A DNA stretch of 64,000 bases from Haematococcus lacustris (taxonomy: Eukaryota; Chlorophyta; Chlorophyceae; Chlamydomonadales; Haematococcaceae), in assembly GCA_030144725.1 (NCBI GenBank), contig JASKMD010000014.1, positions 8,396,284 through 8,460,283 of the forward strand. The letters run 5' to 3'. Position 1 is the first letter of the stretch, and each line of letters opens with the position of its first letter. Shown here one piece after another: positions 1 to 9,144 of the stretch. Below the pieces are notes generated by a model. That model worked only from the letters and a program-made list of their open reading frames with translations. It made no database searches and was not told the DNA's origin. The translations under genes and the position numbers were made by a program.

Positions 1-1864
1 TGGCACAGCCAGGACATATGGCAGCGCTGCTGGCAGCCTCAGCGAATGCCGCCTGTTTGACTGAAACCCCATTTACCATCCCTTCCCTCTGCATGCGAGT
101 AAGGACAGAGAAAGAGGCATGTCCACAGCGCTGATGCCACACCTGAGGATCAAGCTCGTTGGGCTGCATGTGGAGCGCATGAGGAGCAGGGTTGTAGATG
201 TTGTCAGGATCGTACAGGTGAGAATCATCCTCTTGACTGCCGTAGCCCATGACACGGCGGCCCTGTGCCTCAGCCTTGATGTGCCAGAGGTAGACCCCAG
301 GAGGGGCCTTCCTGATCGTCATCTGCCACTCAGGGGGGTTGCCTCGGCCAATCAGGTCACAGTGATCACCGTGGAAGCTGAGCGTCACACCAGCACGAGT
401 GAGCTCAGAGACAGAGAGATAGCAGTAGGCAGCTGCAGGTGCATGGAGCACACCCGAGACTGCCCACTGCTCACCCTCAGAATTGGTGAGATAGGTGGTG
501 CCCTCACCCAGGACATCGATGGAGGTCCCTGTGCCACCCAGCTGCAGCTGAATTGGGGGGTCGAAGGTATGGTAGTCGGAGAGACAGGAGCGCCAAGGCA
601 TGATGTGCCTGTTGGCACCTGAGTCAATGACCCAGCGTGGCAGTCGGGCATAGAAGTCCAGGAACTCCTCATCAGTCATGTTGTCAGGGACCAGATGCCC
701 TGGCAGAGGAGTGGCAACTGGCTCAGTGCGTGACAGCTTAGGGAATTGGTTAGTTCTGACCATGTACAGGACATTGGCCTGCTCAGCATCTGGCTGTTGC
801 TGCATGCTGCTGCCTGCTGAGTCTGCGCTCCTGCTGCCTGCACCATCCCCCCTGCCCCTGCTGGGGCTGTTGTCTCGAGGCCTGTTGGGGCTCAGCTGAG
901 CCTGAGCCAGGCTGGGGCTAGCTGGTCTGGCGAAGCTCCCATGGTCGCGTGCATATCTGCGGCACTCAGACAGGACGTGGCCAGGGTAGTTGCAGTACTG
1001 GCAGACAGGCCGAGAGGATCTGCCCTGCTGCTGAGAGGAGACTGGCCTGGAAGCAGTAGGAATGACCCCCCCCCGACCAGCTGTGTAGCCCCCCCTGAGG
1101 ATCCCTCTTGCAGGAGAGCTGCCCCTGCCCCTGTTCCCAGGCGTCTGACCCCTACCCCTGGAGTAGATGAAGGATGAGCTCCAGAGGGTGGAGGGAGGCT
1201 GAGTGGATTGGGTGGACTGCTCCTGTAGGTGATCAGCTTCAGACTGTAGGAGTACCTTCTTCACCACATCAAGGTCGGCGTTCCCAACAGTCAGCTGGTA
1301 CCTGAGCAGCTGAACGGCAATCTTGAAGTCAGGAGGCATGGCATTGAGGACCGCCAGCATAAGGGAGTGATCAGAGGGAGTGCAGCCAGCTGAGGTGAGC
1401 TGATCACGCAACAGCATGGTTCTGGCAAAGAAGCCTGCCACAGTTTCATCTTCCTGCATGCGTAGCTGCGACAGCTGCATTTGCAGCTGCGACTGTCGTG
1501 CGATTGAAACTTGCACAAACTCGGCTGCTAGCTGATCCCAGGCTTCCTGCGCTGTTGGAACTGCAGCGACTGCACGAGCATGATGATCGCTGACATAGCG
1601 CAGAATAATGCCGCGGGCTTTGAGATTGGCAGCGTTGTCAGCTGCTACTCTGGCCCGCTGAGAGGCATGGGCGGCATGTTGCGCTGGGGTAGCATCATTG
1701 GCAAGGGCTGGAGGTGCAGTGGCAAGACCGTTCTCTACCACATAGTAAACCCCGGCCTCTTCCATCATTCCCCGCAGCCTGATGGCCCAGATAGCATAGT
1801 TGTCCTTGTCTAGGACTGGAATGGGAGCACCGCCACTAACGCTGGCGCTGAGGCTGGCCGACAT
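1..1864 (-). CDS. Copia Gag-Pol polyprotein, N-terminal 621 codons
   Basis: I translated this frame from the ATG at 1864 to the window edge and found no stop. The first ~270 residues are a UBN2-type copia Gag (capsid-like, with the motif AMPPDF), followed by an Arg/Gly-rich tract and one zinc knuckle, CQYCNYPGHVLSEC (CX2CX4HX4C), which should bind the element's RNA. About 100 residues later comes the aspartic protease active site, WVIDSGA. Near the edge is a GAG-pre-integrase domain with WHQRCGHASF and a final CPGC, the start of the HHCC zinc module. The start is chosen because it opens the Gag frame just after the primer site and is matched by the Gag start at 25232. Integrase core, RT and RNase H would lie beyond base 1. 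Confidence 0.92.
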   Translation of the reverse strand, partial: MSASLSASVSGGAPIPVLDKDNYAIWAIRLRGMMEEAGVYYVVENGLATAPPALANDATPAQHAAHASQRARVAADNAANLKARGIILRYVSDHHARAVAAVPTAQEAWDQLAAEFVQVSIARQSQLQMQLSQLRMQEDETVAGFFARTMLLRDQLTSAGCTPSDHSLMLAVLNAMPPDFKIAVQLLRYQLTVGNADLDVVKKVLLQSEADHLQEQSTQSTQPPSTLWSSSFIYSRGRGQTPGNRGRGSSPARGILRGGYTAGRGGVIPTASRPVSSQQQGRSSRPVCQYCNYPGHVLSECRRYARDHGSFARPASPSLAQAQLSPNRPRDNSPSRGRGDGAGSRSADSAGSSMQQQPDAEQANVLYMVRTNQFPKLSRTEPVATPLPGHLVPDNMTDEEFLDFYARLPRWVIDSGANRHIMPWRSCLSDYHTFDPPIQLQLGGTGTSIDVLGEGTTYLTNSEGEQWAVSGVLHAPAAAYCYLSVSELTRAGVTLSFHGDHCDLIGRGNPPEWQMTIRKAPPGVYLWHIKAEAQGRRVMGYGSQEDDSHLYDPDNIYNPAPHALHMQPNELDPQVWHQRCGHASFSVLTRMQREGMVNGVSVKQAAFAEAASSAAICPGCA

Positions 1865-1948
1865 AGTAGTGCGGCAGCGATTGACCCTAGAGCAACTTAC
1901 GTGTTGCACGTCGTGGTGTCTTTAGATCCACGCACAGCAGTTGTGCTG

Positions 1949-1962
1949 TGGGCCCATAACCC
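1949..1962 (-). promoter_or_regulatory. Primer-binding site, half initiator tRNA-Met type
   Basis: On the minus strand GGGTTATGGGCCCA lies directly after the LTR. It is complementary to the anticodon stem-loop of eukaryotic initiator tRNA-Met, not to a tRNA 3' end. Drosophila copia and Volvox Osser are known to prime from a cleaved internal half of this tRNA. The same 14-mer is found in the same position at 23393 and 25332. Confidence 0.8.
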
Positions 1963-2123
1963 TGTAGAAGAGCGTGGGACAGACGAGACACCAGACGAGG
2001 GTGCCTACTACAAGCCTGTCACCACGCTAAATACCAACTGTCACTCGGAGTCACTCAGAAGCTGGACAGCTGGACCTATCACCGGTGCAGGATAGGATCT
2101 GCACCGGGGCATGATTCACAACA
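1963..2123 (-). repeat. Copia 5' LTR (161 bp)
   Basis: On the minus strand it begins TGTTGTGAATC and ends CTTCTACA, giving the TG...CA termini of an LTR, and it abuts the primer site. It aligns with the LTR at 25346-25594 in several blocks, including GCCCCGGTGC near its start and the CTCTTCTACA end. Ends were set from this alignment. Confidence 0.8.
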
Positions 2124-2590
2124 AACCGCGAAGGAGCTTGGATTGCCCCATATAGCAGCAATGAGCAGCCAGGAGCAGCCAACAAAAATCGTCGCCAAAA
2201 GGCTAGCTACGAGCCAGCCAGCCGCTTAGGCGACCAGATGCCATCAGGTTAAGCGATAGGATCAAGATATAGCGACAGAAAGCGGAAGGAGGCGCAGCGA
2301 TGCAGCGACCCAGCGATGCAAAGATGCGGCAAATGCATGAGGTGCAACTAGGACACGTAGCCCGAAGCCTGTGAGACGGAGCGGAAGAGGAGTGGAGGAG
2401 CCCGGAGGCGGTCAGGAGCCATGAGACGAAGCTGGGTGCACTTGAAAAAAGTTTGGGTGCACCCACACAAACCCCACCCTAGCGAATGGTGAGTATTTTA
2501 TCTTGCAGTCATGTGGCTCCAAGTACCTTCCCAGACTATTTGCCAACCACTGAATAGCTGCAGGTTCAATGGTCCCAACCTCCCCTTCCC
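2124..2590. other. No gene recognised
   Basis: Moderately GC-rich sequence between the Copia LTR and the CCAGC array. I see no protein family, RNA gene or clear repeat. A short minus-strand frame at 2203-2466 has no recognisable similarity. Confidence 0.5.
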
Positions 2591-2596
2591 TACACC

Positions 2597-2825
2597 CAGC
2601 CCAGCCCAGCCCAGCCCAGCCCAGCCCAGCCCAGCCCAGCCCAGCCCAGCCCAGCCCAGCCCAGCCCAGCCCAGCCCAGCCCAGCCCAGCCCAGCCCAGC
2701 CCAGCCCAGCCCAGCCCAGCCCAGCCCAGCCCAGCCCAGCCCAGCCCAGCCCAGCCCAGCCCAGCCCAGCCCAGCCCAGCCCAGCCCAGCCCAGCCCAGC
2801 CCAGCCCAGCCCAGCCCAGCCCAGC
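2597..2825. repeat. (CCAGC)n pentanucleotide microsatellite
   Basis: About 46 near-perfect head-to-tail copies of CCAGC. Because the unit is not a multiple of 3, long artificial frames (SPAQP-like repeats) open on both strands; they are not genes. Confidence 0.97.
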
Positions 2826-2959
2826 CCTCCCCTCCCTCCCCCACCACCACCTCCTTCATCACCCTACCACAAGAAGCAGGTGCATGGAGCGCAAGAGCAG
2901 CCAGGAGCTGCAGCCATGGAGGCGCTGCCAGGTAGGTATAGAAGTGGCGCTAGCAAAGA

Positions 2960-3033
2960 GTGAGTGGCCAGCCCTTGCACATGGGTGGTCGGATGCCCAG
3001 CCTAACCGCAAAGATGCCCATTGTTTACTGCAG
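2960..3033 (+). repeat. Intron-like dispersed repeat, copy 1
   Basis: A 74-bp unit starting GTGAGTGGCCAG and ending TTTACTGCAG, followed by GTCCCACGG. The ends are consensus splice sites, and the unit recurs five more times (8356-8444, 8765-8840 and 9068-9144 on the minus strand; 10097-10171 and 10692-10780 on the plus strand), each followed by a pyrimidine-rich tract. It may be a real small intron of a dispersed gene remnant or an introner-like element. Confidence 0.5.
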
Positions 3034-3171
3034 GTCCCACGGTCAGCCCTTCCCTCTTTCCCCCTTCCTCCTTCCCCCTTCCCCCTCCCCTCCCCTGTCC
3101 CACCACCTCCAAGCCTGGCACCCCACCTACCTCCCGCCTTTCCCAACCCCCGCCCCACGACACACGCTGCA

Positions 3172-3296
3172 GCCCTCTCCCTACCCTACCCTTGGCGTAG
3201 CAGCCCTCTCCCTACCCTACCCTTGGCGTAGCAGCCCTCTCCCTACCCTACCCTTGGCGTAGCAGCCCTCTACCTACCCTACCCTTGGCGTAGCAA
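3172..3296. repeat. 31-bp tandem repeat, about four copies
   Basis: Four head-to-tail copies of a unit containing CCCTACCCTTGGCGTAGC, with only single-base differences. No coding role is apparent. Confidence 0.9.
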
Positions 3297-3610
3297 CCTG
3301 GAGCGGGCAACCTGGAGCGGGCAGCTTGGAGTGGGATCCCGTAGTATCAGCCCACCCAGCCCACCCATGCCATGCCATGCCCACACACCACAATGACCCT
3401 ACCCATCTCTCTCCAAAGGGCACGATAGCTGGATGGTGGAGCACTTGAGTGGTTGCCAGCCCGTGCTTGCCATGCCCACACACCACAATGACCCTACCCA
3501 TCCCTCTCAAAAGGGATAGCTGAGCGCTTGGGTGGTTGTCAGCCCGTGCTTGTTGTCCTCGTCATCTTGCCGCCTTGCTGCGATGTTGTTGTGTTGTCAC
3601 CTTGTTGGGT
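3297..3610. other. Non-coding, short duplicated block
   Basis: A block reading GCCCACACACCACAATGACC and then a near-copy of ACCCATCTCTCTCCAAAGGG occurs at about 3379-3420 and again at 3474-3515. Otherwise nothing recognised. Confidence 0.6.
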
Positions 3611-3896
3611 TGTGGTGTGGTGTGGTGTGGTGTGGTGTGGTGTGGTGTGGTGTGGAGTGGTGTGGTGTGGTGTGGTGTGGTGTGGTGTGGTGTGGTGTGG
3701 TGTGGTGTGGTGTGGTGTGGTGTGGTGTGGTGTGGTGTGGTGTGGTGTGGTGTGGTGTGGTGTGGTGTGGTGTGGTGTGGTGTGGTGTGGTGTGGTGTGG
3801 TGTGGTGTGGTGTGGTGTGGTGTGGTGTGGTGTGGTGTGGTGTGGTGTGGTGTGGTGTGGTGTGGTGTGGTGTGGTGTGGTGTGGTGTGGTGTGGT
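3611..3896. repeat. (TGTGG)n pentanucleotide microsatellite
   Basis: About 57 copies of TGTGG with a single visible variant (TGTGGAGTGG near 3651). The strand is extremely purine/T biased. All overlapping frames here are repeat artefacts. Confidence 0.97.
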
Positions 3897-3897
3897 G

Positions 3898-3979
3898 GAT
3901 GATGGTGATGGTGATGGTGATGGTGATGGTGATGGTGATGGTGATGGTGATGGTGATGGTGATGGTGATGGTGATGGTG
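3898..3979. repeat. (GATGGT)n hexanucleotide microsatellite
   Basis: About 13-14 perfect copies of GATGGT immediately after the TGTGG array, as if the two arrays had grown from adjacent seeds. Confidence 0.95.
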
Positions 3980-4039
3980 GTGTGTGGTGTCACCTTGTTG
4001 TTGTGTTGTGTCGTTGCTACCTTGTCACATCGTAGGGGG

Positions 4040-4385
4040 GTGTTGCGGTCATTGGGTGCATCAATGCATGTGCTTAGCATTTCCATATTGAGGTGTTGTG
4101 GAGTGATGGTGCATCGAGACATGTGCTTGCAAGTCCCGTAGCGAGGTGTTGCGGGATGTTTGGGTGTCAATGCATGTGTTTTGCGGGGATGTTGCGGGGT
4201 GTTTGGGTGTCAATACATGTGTTTTGCGGGGGTGTAGCGAGGTGTTGCGGGGTGTTTGGGTGTCAATACATGTGTTTTGCGGGGGTGTAGCGAGGTGTTG
4301 CGGGGTGTTTGGGTGTCAATACATGTGTTTTGCGAGGGTGTAGCGAGGTGTTGCGGGGTGTTTGGATGTGGATACATGTGCTTTG
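4040..4385. repeat. 53-bp minisatellite
   Basis: Tandem copies of a 53-bp unit with the landmarks GTCAATACATGTGTTTTGCG and GTAGCGAGGTGTTGCGGGG. The central copies are nearly identical and the outer ones are degenerate. Confidence 0.9.
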
Positions 4386-4386
4386 C

Positions 4387-4785
4387 GGATGTAATAGTCG
4401 ATGAAATAGTCGACATCTGTGCAGATGGAGCCACGACATCTGCACAGCCAAGCCGCAAATGTAAAAGTCGACATCTGTGCAGATGCTACAAACAACATCT
4501 GCACAGCCATGGCTCGAATGTAATAGTCGACATCTGTGCAGATGTCGTTGTCAGCAGCTGCACAGATGTCGGTCACGACATCTGCACAGCCAAGAATTGA
4601 ATGTAATAGTCGACATCTGTGCAGATGTCGTCGTCAGCAGATGCACAGATGTTGGTTGCGGTATACGACATCTGTGCAGATGTCGACTTTCCGCAGCTGC
4701 ACAGATGTCGACATCGCCTGCATCTGTGCAGATGTCGACTATTAGCAGCTGTGCAGATAAAAGACAACCGACATCTGTGCAGATT
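4387..4785. repeat. Cluster of dyad-symmetric 20-mers
   Basis: At least a dozen copies, in both orientations, of CGACATCTGTGCAGATGTCG or half of it, spaced irregularly at about 20-50 bp. The arms CGACATCTG and CAGATGTCG are perfect inverted repeats around a TG (or CA) centre, so every copy could form a hairpin. Several copies are preceded by AATGTAATAGT. This is not a simple tandem array, and I do not recognise the family. Confidence 0.8.
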
Positions 4786-4965
4786 TCCAATTCTTGATAT
4801 TCGCGGTCCAACTACGTCGCAACGGATGCACGGATTCGCGTAAGACTTATACCGTTCGAACGGCCTTCTACTCTAGTTTGCAAAGAGCTATGGTCGGTCC
4901 AATCGCGACCGGTCCTTGTTTATCATGAGTGCTCCTTGCCCAAGTTCAGGAGTGGTGTGGCCGGG
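4786..4965. other. Unique sequence before the Fanzor-tail-like repeat
   Basis: No gene seen. It contains the perfect palindrome CCGTTCGAACGG near 4851. It may belong to the same non-autonomous element as the repeat that follows. Confidence 0.4.
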
Positions 4966-5035
4966 CCCTTAGGTTAGGGACACACACCGGTCTCTACTGC
5001 TGTGGAATAGTGTAGGGGCTCCACAGGATAGGGAT
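4966..5035 (+). repeat. Copy of the structured tail found downstream of the Fanzor gene
   Basis: AGGTTAGGGACACACACCGG (4971-4990) is identical, on the opposite genomic strand, to 58867-58848 next to the Fanzor. It is followed by a hairpin CTGTGGA...TCCACAG (5000-5026) whose loop core AGTGTAGGGG matches the Fanzor-side hairpin, and then by GGATAGGG. No protein frame accompanies it, so it may be a solo end or a non-autonomous (MITE-like) derivative. Confidence 0.6.
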
Positions 5036-5520
5036 ACGGCATTGTTGGTATATCCATTCAGGTATATCTACTGTCATACAGGTAGCTGTAGGCAGAGATG
5101 AACCGTATTTGGATTTGTATTTGGATCACGGATCAGACACAGCATTCTTAGCGAAAATGAGCTGACGAACGGTGCAACGACCACTTTAGTACTAGCCTAT
5201 CCCCCCATGCAGACACAGCAGCAGCAGTAGAGCGCGACAGCCCTGTCAGGGCACGCAGCACCCTGTTTCACCTTGAAGCACTGCTGTCAGCAGTCGGCGG
5301 TGCAGGGGCTGAGGGGGGTGTTGGTAGTGGTGGTGGTGTTGCTGATGCTGGTGCCGCCTCAGCCTTAGGCAGGCATAGCCTGGGCGCCAAGAAGGCGGGG
5401 GGCCTTGGAGCTGCCCTGAGGGCTGCGGGCAGGCTGCTGAGCAAGCAGCTCTCGGCCCTCAGTGCCTGGTAAGGCTTCTCAGGGCTGGCAACTGGCTGTG
5501 CACTCACACAAATTAGCAAC
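5036..5520. other. Non-coding, partly array-flanking sequence
   Basis: No convincing gene. Its right end (about 5505-5540), read on the minus strand, contains TGCTAATTTGTGTGAGTG, which also flanks the large array at about 14775-14800. The block near 5103-5200 has short similarity (GAACCGTATTTGGA; GACCACTTT) to the bHLH upstream region at 25784-25815. Confidence 0.4.
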
Positions 5521-5524
5521 GTAA

Positions 5525-6195
5525 CCAGCGCTGGAGCCAGTGGTTTCATCGCGGGAGCCAGTGGTTTCAGCGCTGGAGCCAGTAGTTTAAGCGCTGGAGC
5601 CAGTAGTTTCAGCGCTGGAGCCAGTGGTTTCAGCGCTGGAGCCAGTGGTTTCAGCGCTGGAGCCAATAGCTACAGCGGTGTAGCCAATGACTACTGCGCT
5701 GGAGCCAATGACTACAGCGCTGGAGCCAAACGGCAACAGCGCTGGAGCCAAAATTTACAGCGCTGGAGCCAAGGACTACTGCGCTGGAGCCAATTGCTAC
5801 AGCGCTGTAGTCAATAGCTTCATCGCTGAAGCCAATTGCTACTGCGATGAAGGTAATAGCTACAGCGATGAAGCTATTGGCTACTGCGCTGTAGCCAATA
5901 GCTACAGCGATGAAGCAAAAAGCTACAGCGCTGTAGTCAATAGCTTCATCGCTGAAGCCAATTGCTACAGCGATGAAGGTAATAGCAACAGCAATGAAAC
6001 CACTGGCTACAGCGATGAAGCTAATAACTACAGCGATGAAGCCAATGGCTACAGAGATGAAACCAAAGGCTACCGCGCTGGAGTCAAAAGCTACCGCGCT
6101 GGAGCATATAGCTACCGCGCTGGAGCAAATGGCTACCGCGCTGAAGCCAATGGCTACTGCGCTGGTGACAATGGCTACTGCGCTGGTGACATCGT
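5525..6195. repeat. ~21-bp minisatellite, GCTGGAGCCA family, array 1
   Basis: Near-regular copies of a 21-22-bp unit centred on CAGCGCTGGAGCCA that become increasingly degenerate to the right (GATGAAGCCAATGGCTAC variants). The core is shared with the arrays at 6765-7775 and 11430-14775. Open frames on both strands follow from the period and lack protein-like composition. Confidence 0.85.
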
Positions 6196-6764
6196 CATTT
6201 GCGGTTGTGTCCTTGCAACGTCATTGTGTTTCTGCACTTGTGTACCATGCTCTAGGGCAACGCTGTGGCACAAGTTCCCTTCATTTCTCTATCGTTTGTT
6301 GTGTGGGTAGTTGTGACAGTGGTTATTGCTAATGTTGATGGTGAACCTACGGTTGTTTAAGGTTGCTGTGTTGATGCAAGGCTAGGTTGATGCCTCAAGC
6401 GTATGTTCACCCTTGATTAAGTCCGTGTAAACCTTAACTCATGTTGCCTGTGTCCAAATGATGCGATACTTACTATTACCGTAGGCTGGGCTCTTACACC
6501 GTGTGGACCTTACACACGTCATCAGGCTCAATTACAAGCATCAAATACATGGACAACAACAACAAATGAGAGGCAACGACATCATGACCAGCTGACCTTA
6601 CACCATCACATCAACATCACCACACAGGCAACATGAGCAGCAACAACAGCATGGCGCACACGGCATTGGCCCTATGTGTGCCTTGTGGTGCAAGTCGTGA
6701 TGATGTGTAATGGCTGTTGTTCTGCTGGCGCCATACACATCCCCCTACTACTGTCCCTTGTGGC
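6196..6764. other. No gene recognised
   Basis: Comparatively AT-rich spacer between two minisatellite arrays. I see no conserved protein or RNA gene. Confidence 0.5.
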
Positions 6765-7775
6765 GCTTAAGCCATATAGCTACATCGCTGGAGCCAAGCG
6801 GCACCAGCGCTGAAGCTATATAGCTACATCGCTGGAGCTAAGCGGCACCAGCGCTGAAGCTATATGGTTACATCGCTGGAGCCAAGTGGCACCAGCGCTG
6901 AAGCCATATGGTTACATCGCTGAAGTCATATGGTTACATCGCTGAAGCCAAGCGGCACCAGCGCTGAAGTTATATGGCTACATCGCTGGAGCCAAGTGGC
7001 ACCAGCGCTGAAGCCATATGGTTACATCGCTGAAGCAATATGGTTACATCGCTGGAGCCAAGCGGCACCAGCGCTGAAGCCATATGGCTACATCGCTGAA
7101 GCCATATGGTTACATCGCTGTAGCCAAGCGGCACCAGCGCTGAAGCCATATGGCTACATCGCTGGAGCCAAGTGGCACCAGCGCTGAAGCCATATGGTTA
7201 CATCGCTGAAGCAATATGGTTACATCGCTGGAGCCAAGCGGCACCAGCGCTGAAGCCATATGGCTACATCGCTGAAGCCATATGGTTACATCGCTGTAGC
7301 CAAGCGGCACCAGCGCTGAAGCCATATGGCTACATCGCTGGAGCCAAGCGGCACCAGCGCTGAAGCCATATGGTTACATCGTCGGAGCCAAGTGGCACCA
7401 GCGCTGAAGCCATATGGTTACATCGCTGAAGCCATATGGTTACATCGCTGTAGCCAAGCGGCTCCAGCGTTGAATCCATATGGCTACATCGCTGGAGCCA
7501 AGCGGCACCAGCGCTGAAGCCATATAGCTACATCGCTGGAGCCAAGTGGCACCAGCGTTGAAGCCATATGGTTACATCGCTGGAGCTAAGTGGTTACATC
7601 GCTGTAGCCAAGCGGCACCAGCGCTGAAGCCATATGGCTACATCGCTGGAGCCAAGCGGCACCAGCGCTGAAGCTATATGGCTTCAGCGCTGGAGCTAAG
7701 CGGAACCAGCGCTGAAGCTATATGGTTACATCGCTGGAGGATATGGCTACATCGCTGGAGCTAAGCGCTGAAGCT
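6765..7775. repeat. Minisatellite, GCTGGAGCCA family, array 2
   Basis: About 1 kb of alternating subunits containing ATATGGTTACATCGCTG, GCTGGAGCCAAGCGGCACC and AGCGCTGAAGCC, partly grouped into higher-order blocks. Same core as arrays 1 and 3. Confidence 0.88.
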
Positions 7776-8355
7776 GATACCTGCGCGGCAGCCATGTGGC
7801 TACTGCGCTAGTACGATGTGATACCTGCTCTGCAGCCATGTGGTTACTGCGCTGGTACCATGTGGCACCTGCTCTGCAGCCATAGGGCTCCTGCTCTGCA
7901 GCCATAGGGCTCCTGCTCTGCAGCCATAGGGCTCCTACTCGGCCTGCCTGGCCGCTGCTGCTGCTGCTCCTTGCCACCGCTGGGCTGCCTGGCCGCTGCT
8001 GCTGCTGCTCCTTGCCACCGCTCCTGTGTGGTATGGGAGGAGGATGGTGGGAGGGAGCGAGGGTTGCAATGGGGAGGCTAGGGGGTGGGGAGGAGAGCAG
8101 TGGTGGTGTGAGGTGGTGGCTGCCATGCCACATGAATGGAACTGAAAGGGAGGGGGATAGAGGAAGGGGATATGGGGAGTGATTGCCTCCGGACTGCTCG
8201 TACAGTGCGCGAAGGGGGGCATACGGGGGCATAGGGGCGGGGCGGGAGGATGTGTGTCCATGGAATTGTACATAGGCTGGGGGAGGGGGAAGTGTATCAA
8301 CAAACTGGGAGGGGGTGGTTCTGTAGGGGTGGGGGAGAAGAGGTGACCATCAGAC
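7776..8355. other. Low-complexity, polypurine-rich DNA
   Basis: Short repeats with CTGCTCTGCAGCCATAGGGC at 7860-7930, a CTGCTGCTGC block duplicated at about 7950-8030, then a G/A-rich stretch. Frames on the minus strand are Pro/Ser-rich artefacts of this composition. Confidence 0.6.
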
Positions 8356-8444
8356 CTGCATCCAAGGGGCGTGCACGTGAGGTAGGGAGATCGGCTGGAC
8401 ACTAGGTGTTAGCCACTTACCGGTAGCCACCAGCAACCACTCAC
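8356..8444 (-). repeat. Intron-like dispersed repeat, copy 2
   Basis: Minus strand, about 89 bp, GTGAGTGG start and GGATGCAG end, followed by GTCTGATGGTCAC, matching the 3' flank of the other copies. The middle is the most divergent of the six. Confidence 0.4.
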
Positions 8445-8764
8445 TGGCAGAGAGCAGGGAGTGAAAGGGTCAGGAAGAAGAGGGGGAAGGGGGAGCTTGT
8501 GTGTGTGGAGGTGGGAAGGTGGTGGTAGTGATGCCAAGGTGCCAAGGTAGGTAGGAGTAGGTCTGCTCTTGGCTTCTGGGAAGGGTAGGGAGGGAAGGGC
8601 AGGTGGCTGCGATGCCAGGGAGTAGAAGGCGAGGGGGAAGGGTGAAGTATAGGATAGGATAGGAGAAGTATAGGATAGGAGGAAGGTGTGGTGTGGTGGG
8701 GTGGGGGATGGGGGGAAGGGAAGGGAGAGGGGGAAAGGTGAGGTACTGAGAGTTACCATGGGAC

Positions 8765-8840
8765 CTGCAGCAAACACAGTGCGCGCTATTGGTTAGGCTG
8801 GATAATAGTGGACACTGTAAGGCAAGGGCAAACCACTCAC
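8765..8840 (-). repeat. Intron-like dispersed repeat, copy 3
   Basis: Minus strand, 76 bp, from GTGAGTGG to TTTGCTGCAG, then GTCCCATGG. The interior contains CAGTGTCCACTATTA and CAGCCTAACCA, which are shared in variant form with copies 1 and 4. Confidence 0.5.
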
Positions 8841-9067
8841 CGCTTACGCCTTGGTGCTCCGTTTTGCGCAATGCGCCTTGCTGGCTCCTTGTAAGCTGTC
8901 ACCGTGGACTCACCACTCACCGGAGCAAAGGAGGGGGAGGTGATTGGGGGCAAAGGAGGGGGAATTAATACAATGTGGAGTAGGAATGTGCAGTAGGGGC
9001 TCGAGGAGGGAAGGGCATGGGCTACGATGTCAGGAGGGTGGGATGGGGTGGTGTGTGACCGTCAGAC

Positions 9068-9144
9068 CTGTAGTAAATACGGGGCATGCTAGTGGTTAGG
9101 CATGGTAATGAGAGACACTGAAAGGCAGGGGGCTAGCCACTCAC
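9068..9144 (-). repeat. Intron-like dispersed repeat, copy 4
   Basis: Minus strand, 77 bp, from GTGAGTGGCTAGCCCC to TTTACTACAG, then GTCTGACGG. The interior shares CAGTGTCTCTCATTA and GCCTAACCACTAG with copy 3. Confidence 0.5.

Larger units (their letters stand above)
1..2123 (-). mobile_element. Ty1/Copia LTR retrotransposon, 5' part, truncated by the window edge
   Basis: Read on the minus strand the order is LTR (2123-1963), primer-binding site (1962-1949), a short leader of about 84 bases, then gag-pol running off the left edge. This order and the gag-protease-preintegrase arrangement with integrase before RT are those of Ty1/Copia elements. The frame is intact from its ATG to base 1, so this copy may be recent. 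The 3' LTR lies outside the window, so age and target duplication cannot be judged; the 5 bases outside the LTR are AACCG (2124-2128, + strand). Confidence 0.9.

Noticed and set aside
2511..3231. Pro/Ala/Gln-rich proteins in the CCAGC array
   Set aside because: Any pentanucleotide array gives such frames in all phases; there is no conserved flank.
4387..4785. CRISPR-like array of short palindromic repeats
   Set aside because: Spacing and orientation are irregular, spacers are not of constant length, no cas-like genes are present and the DNA is eukaryotic.
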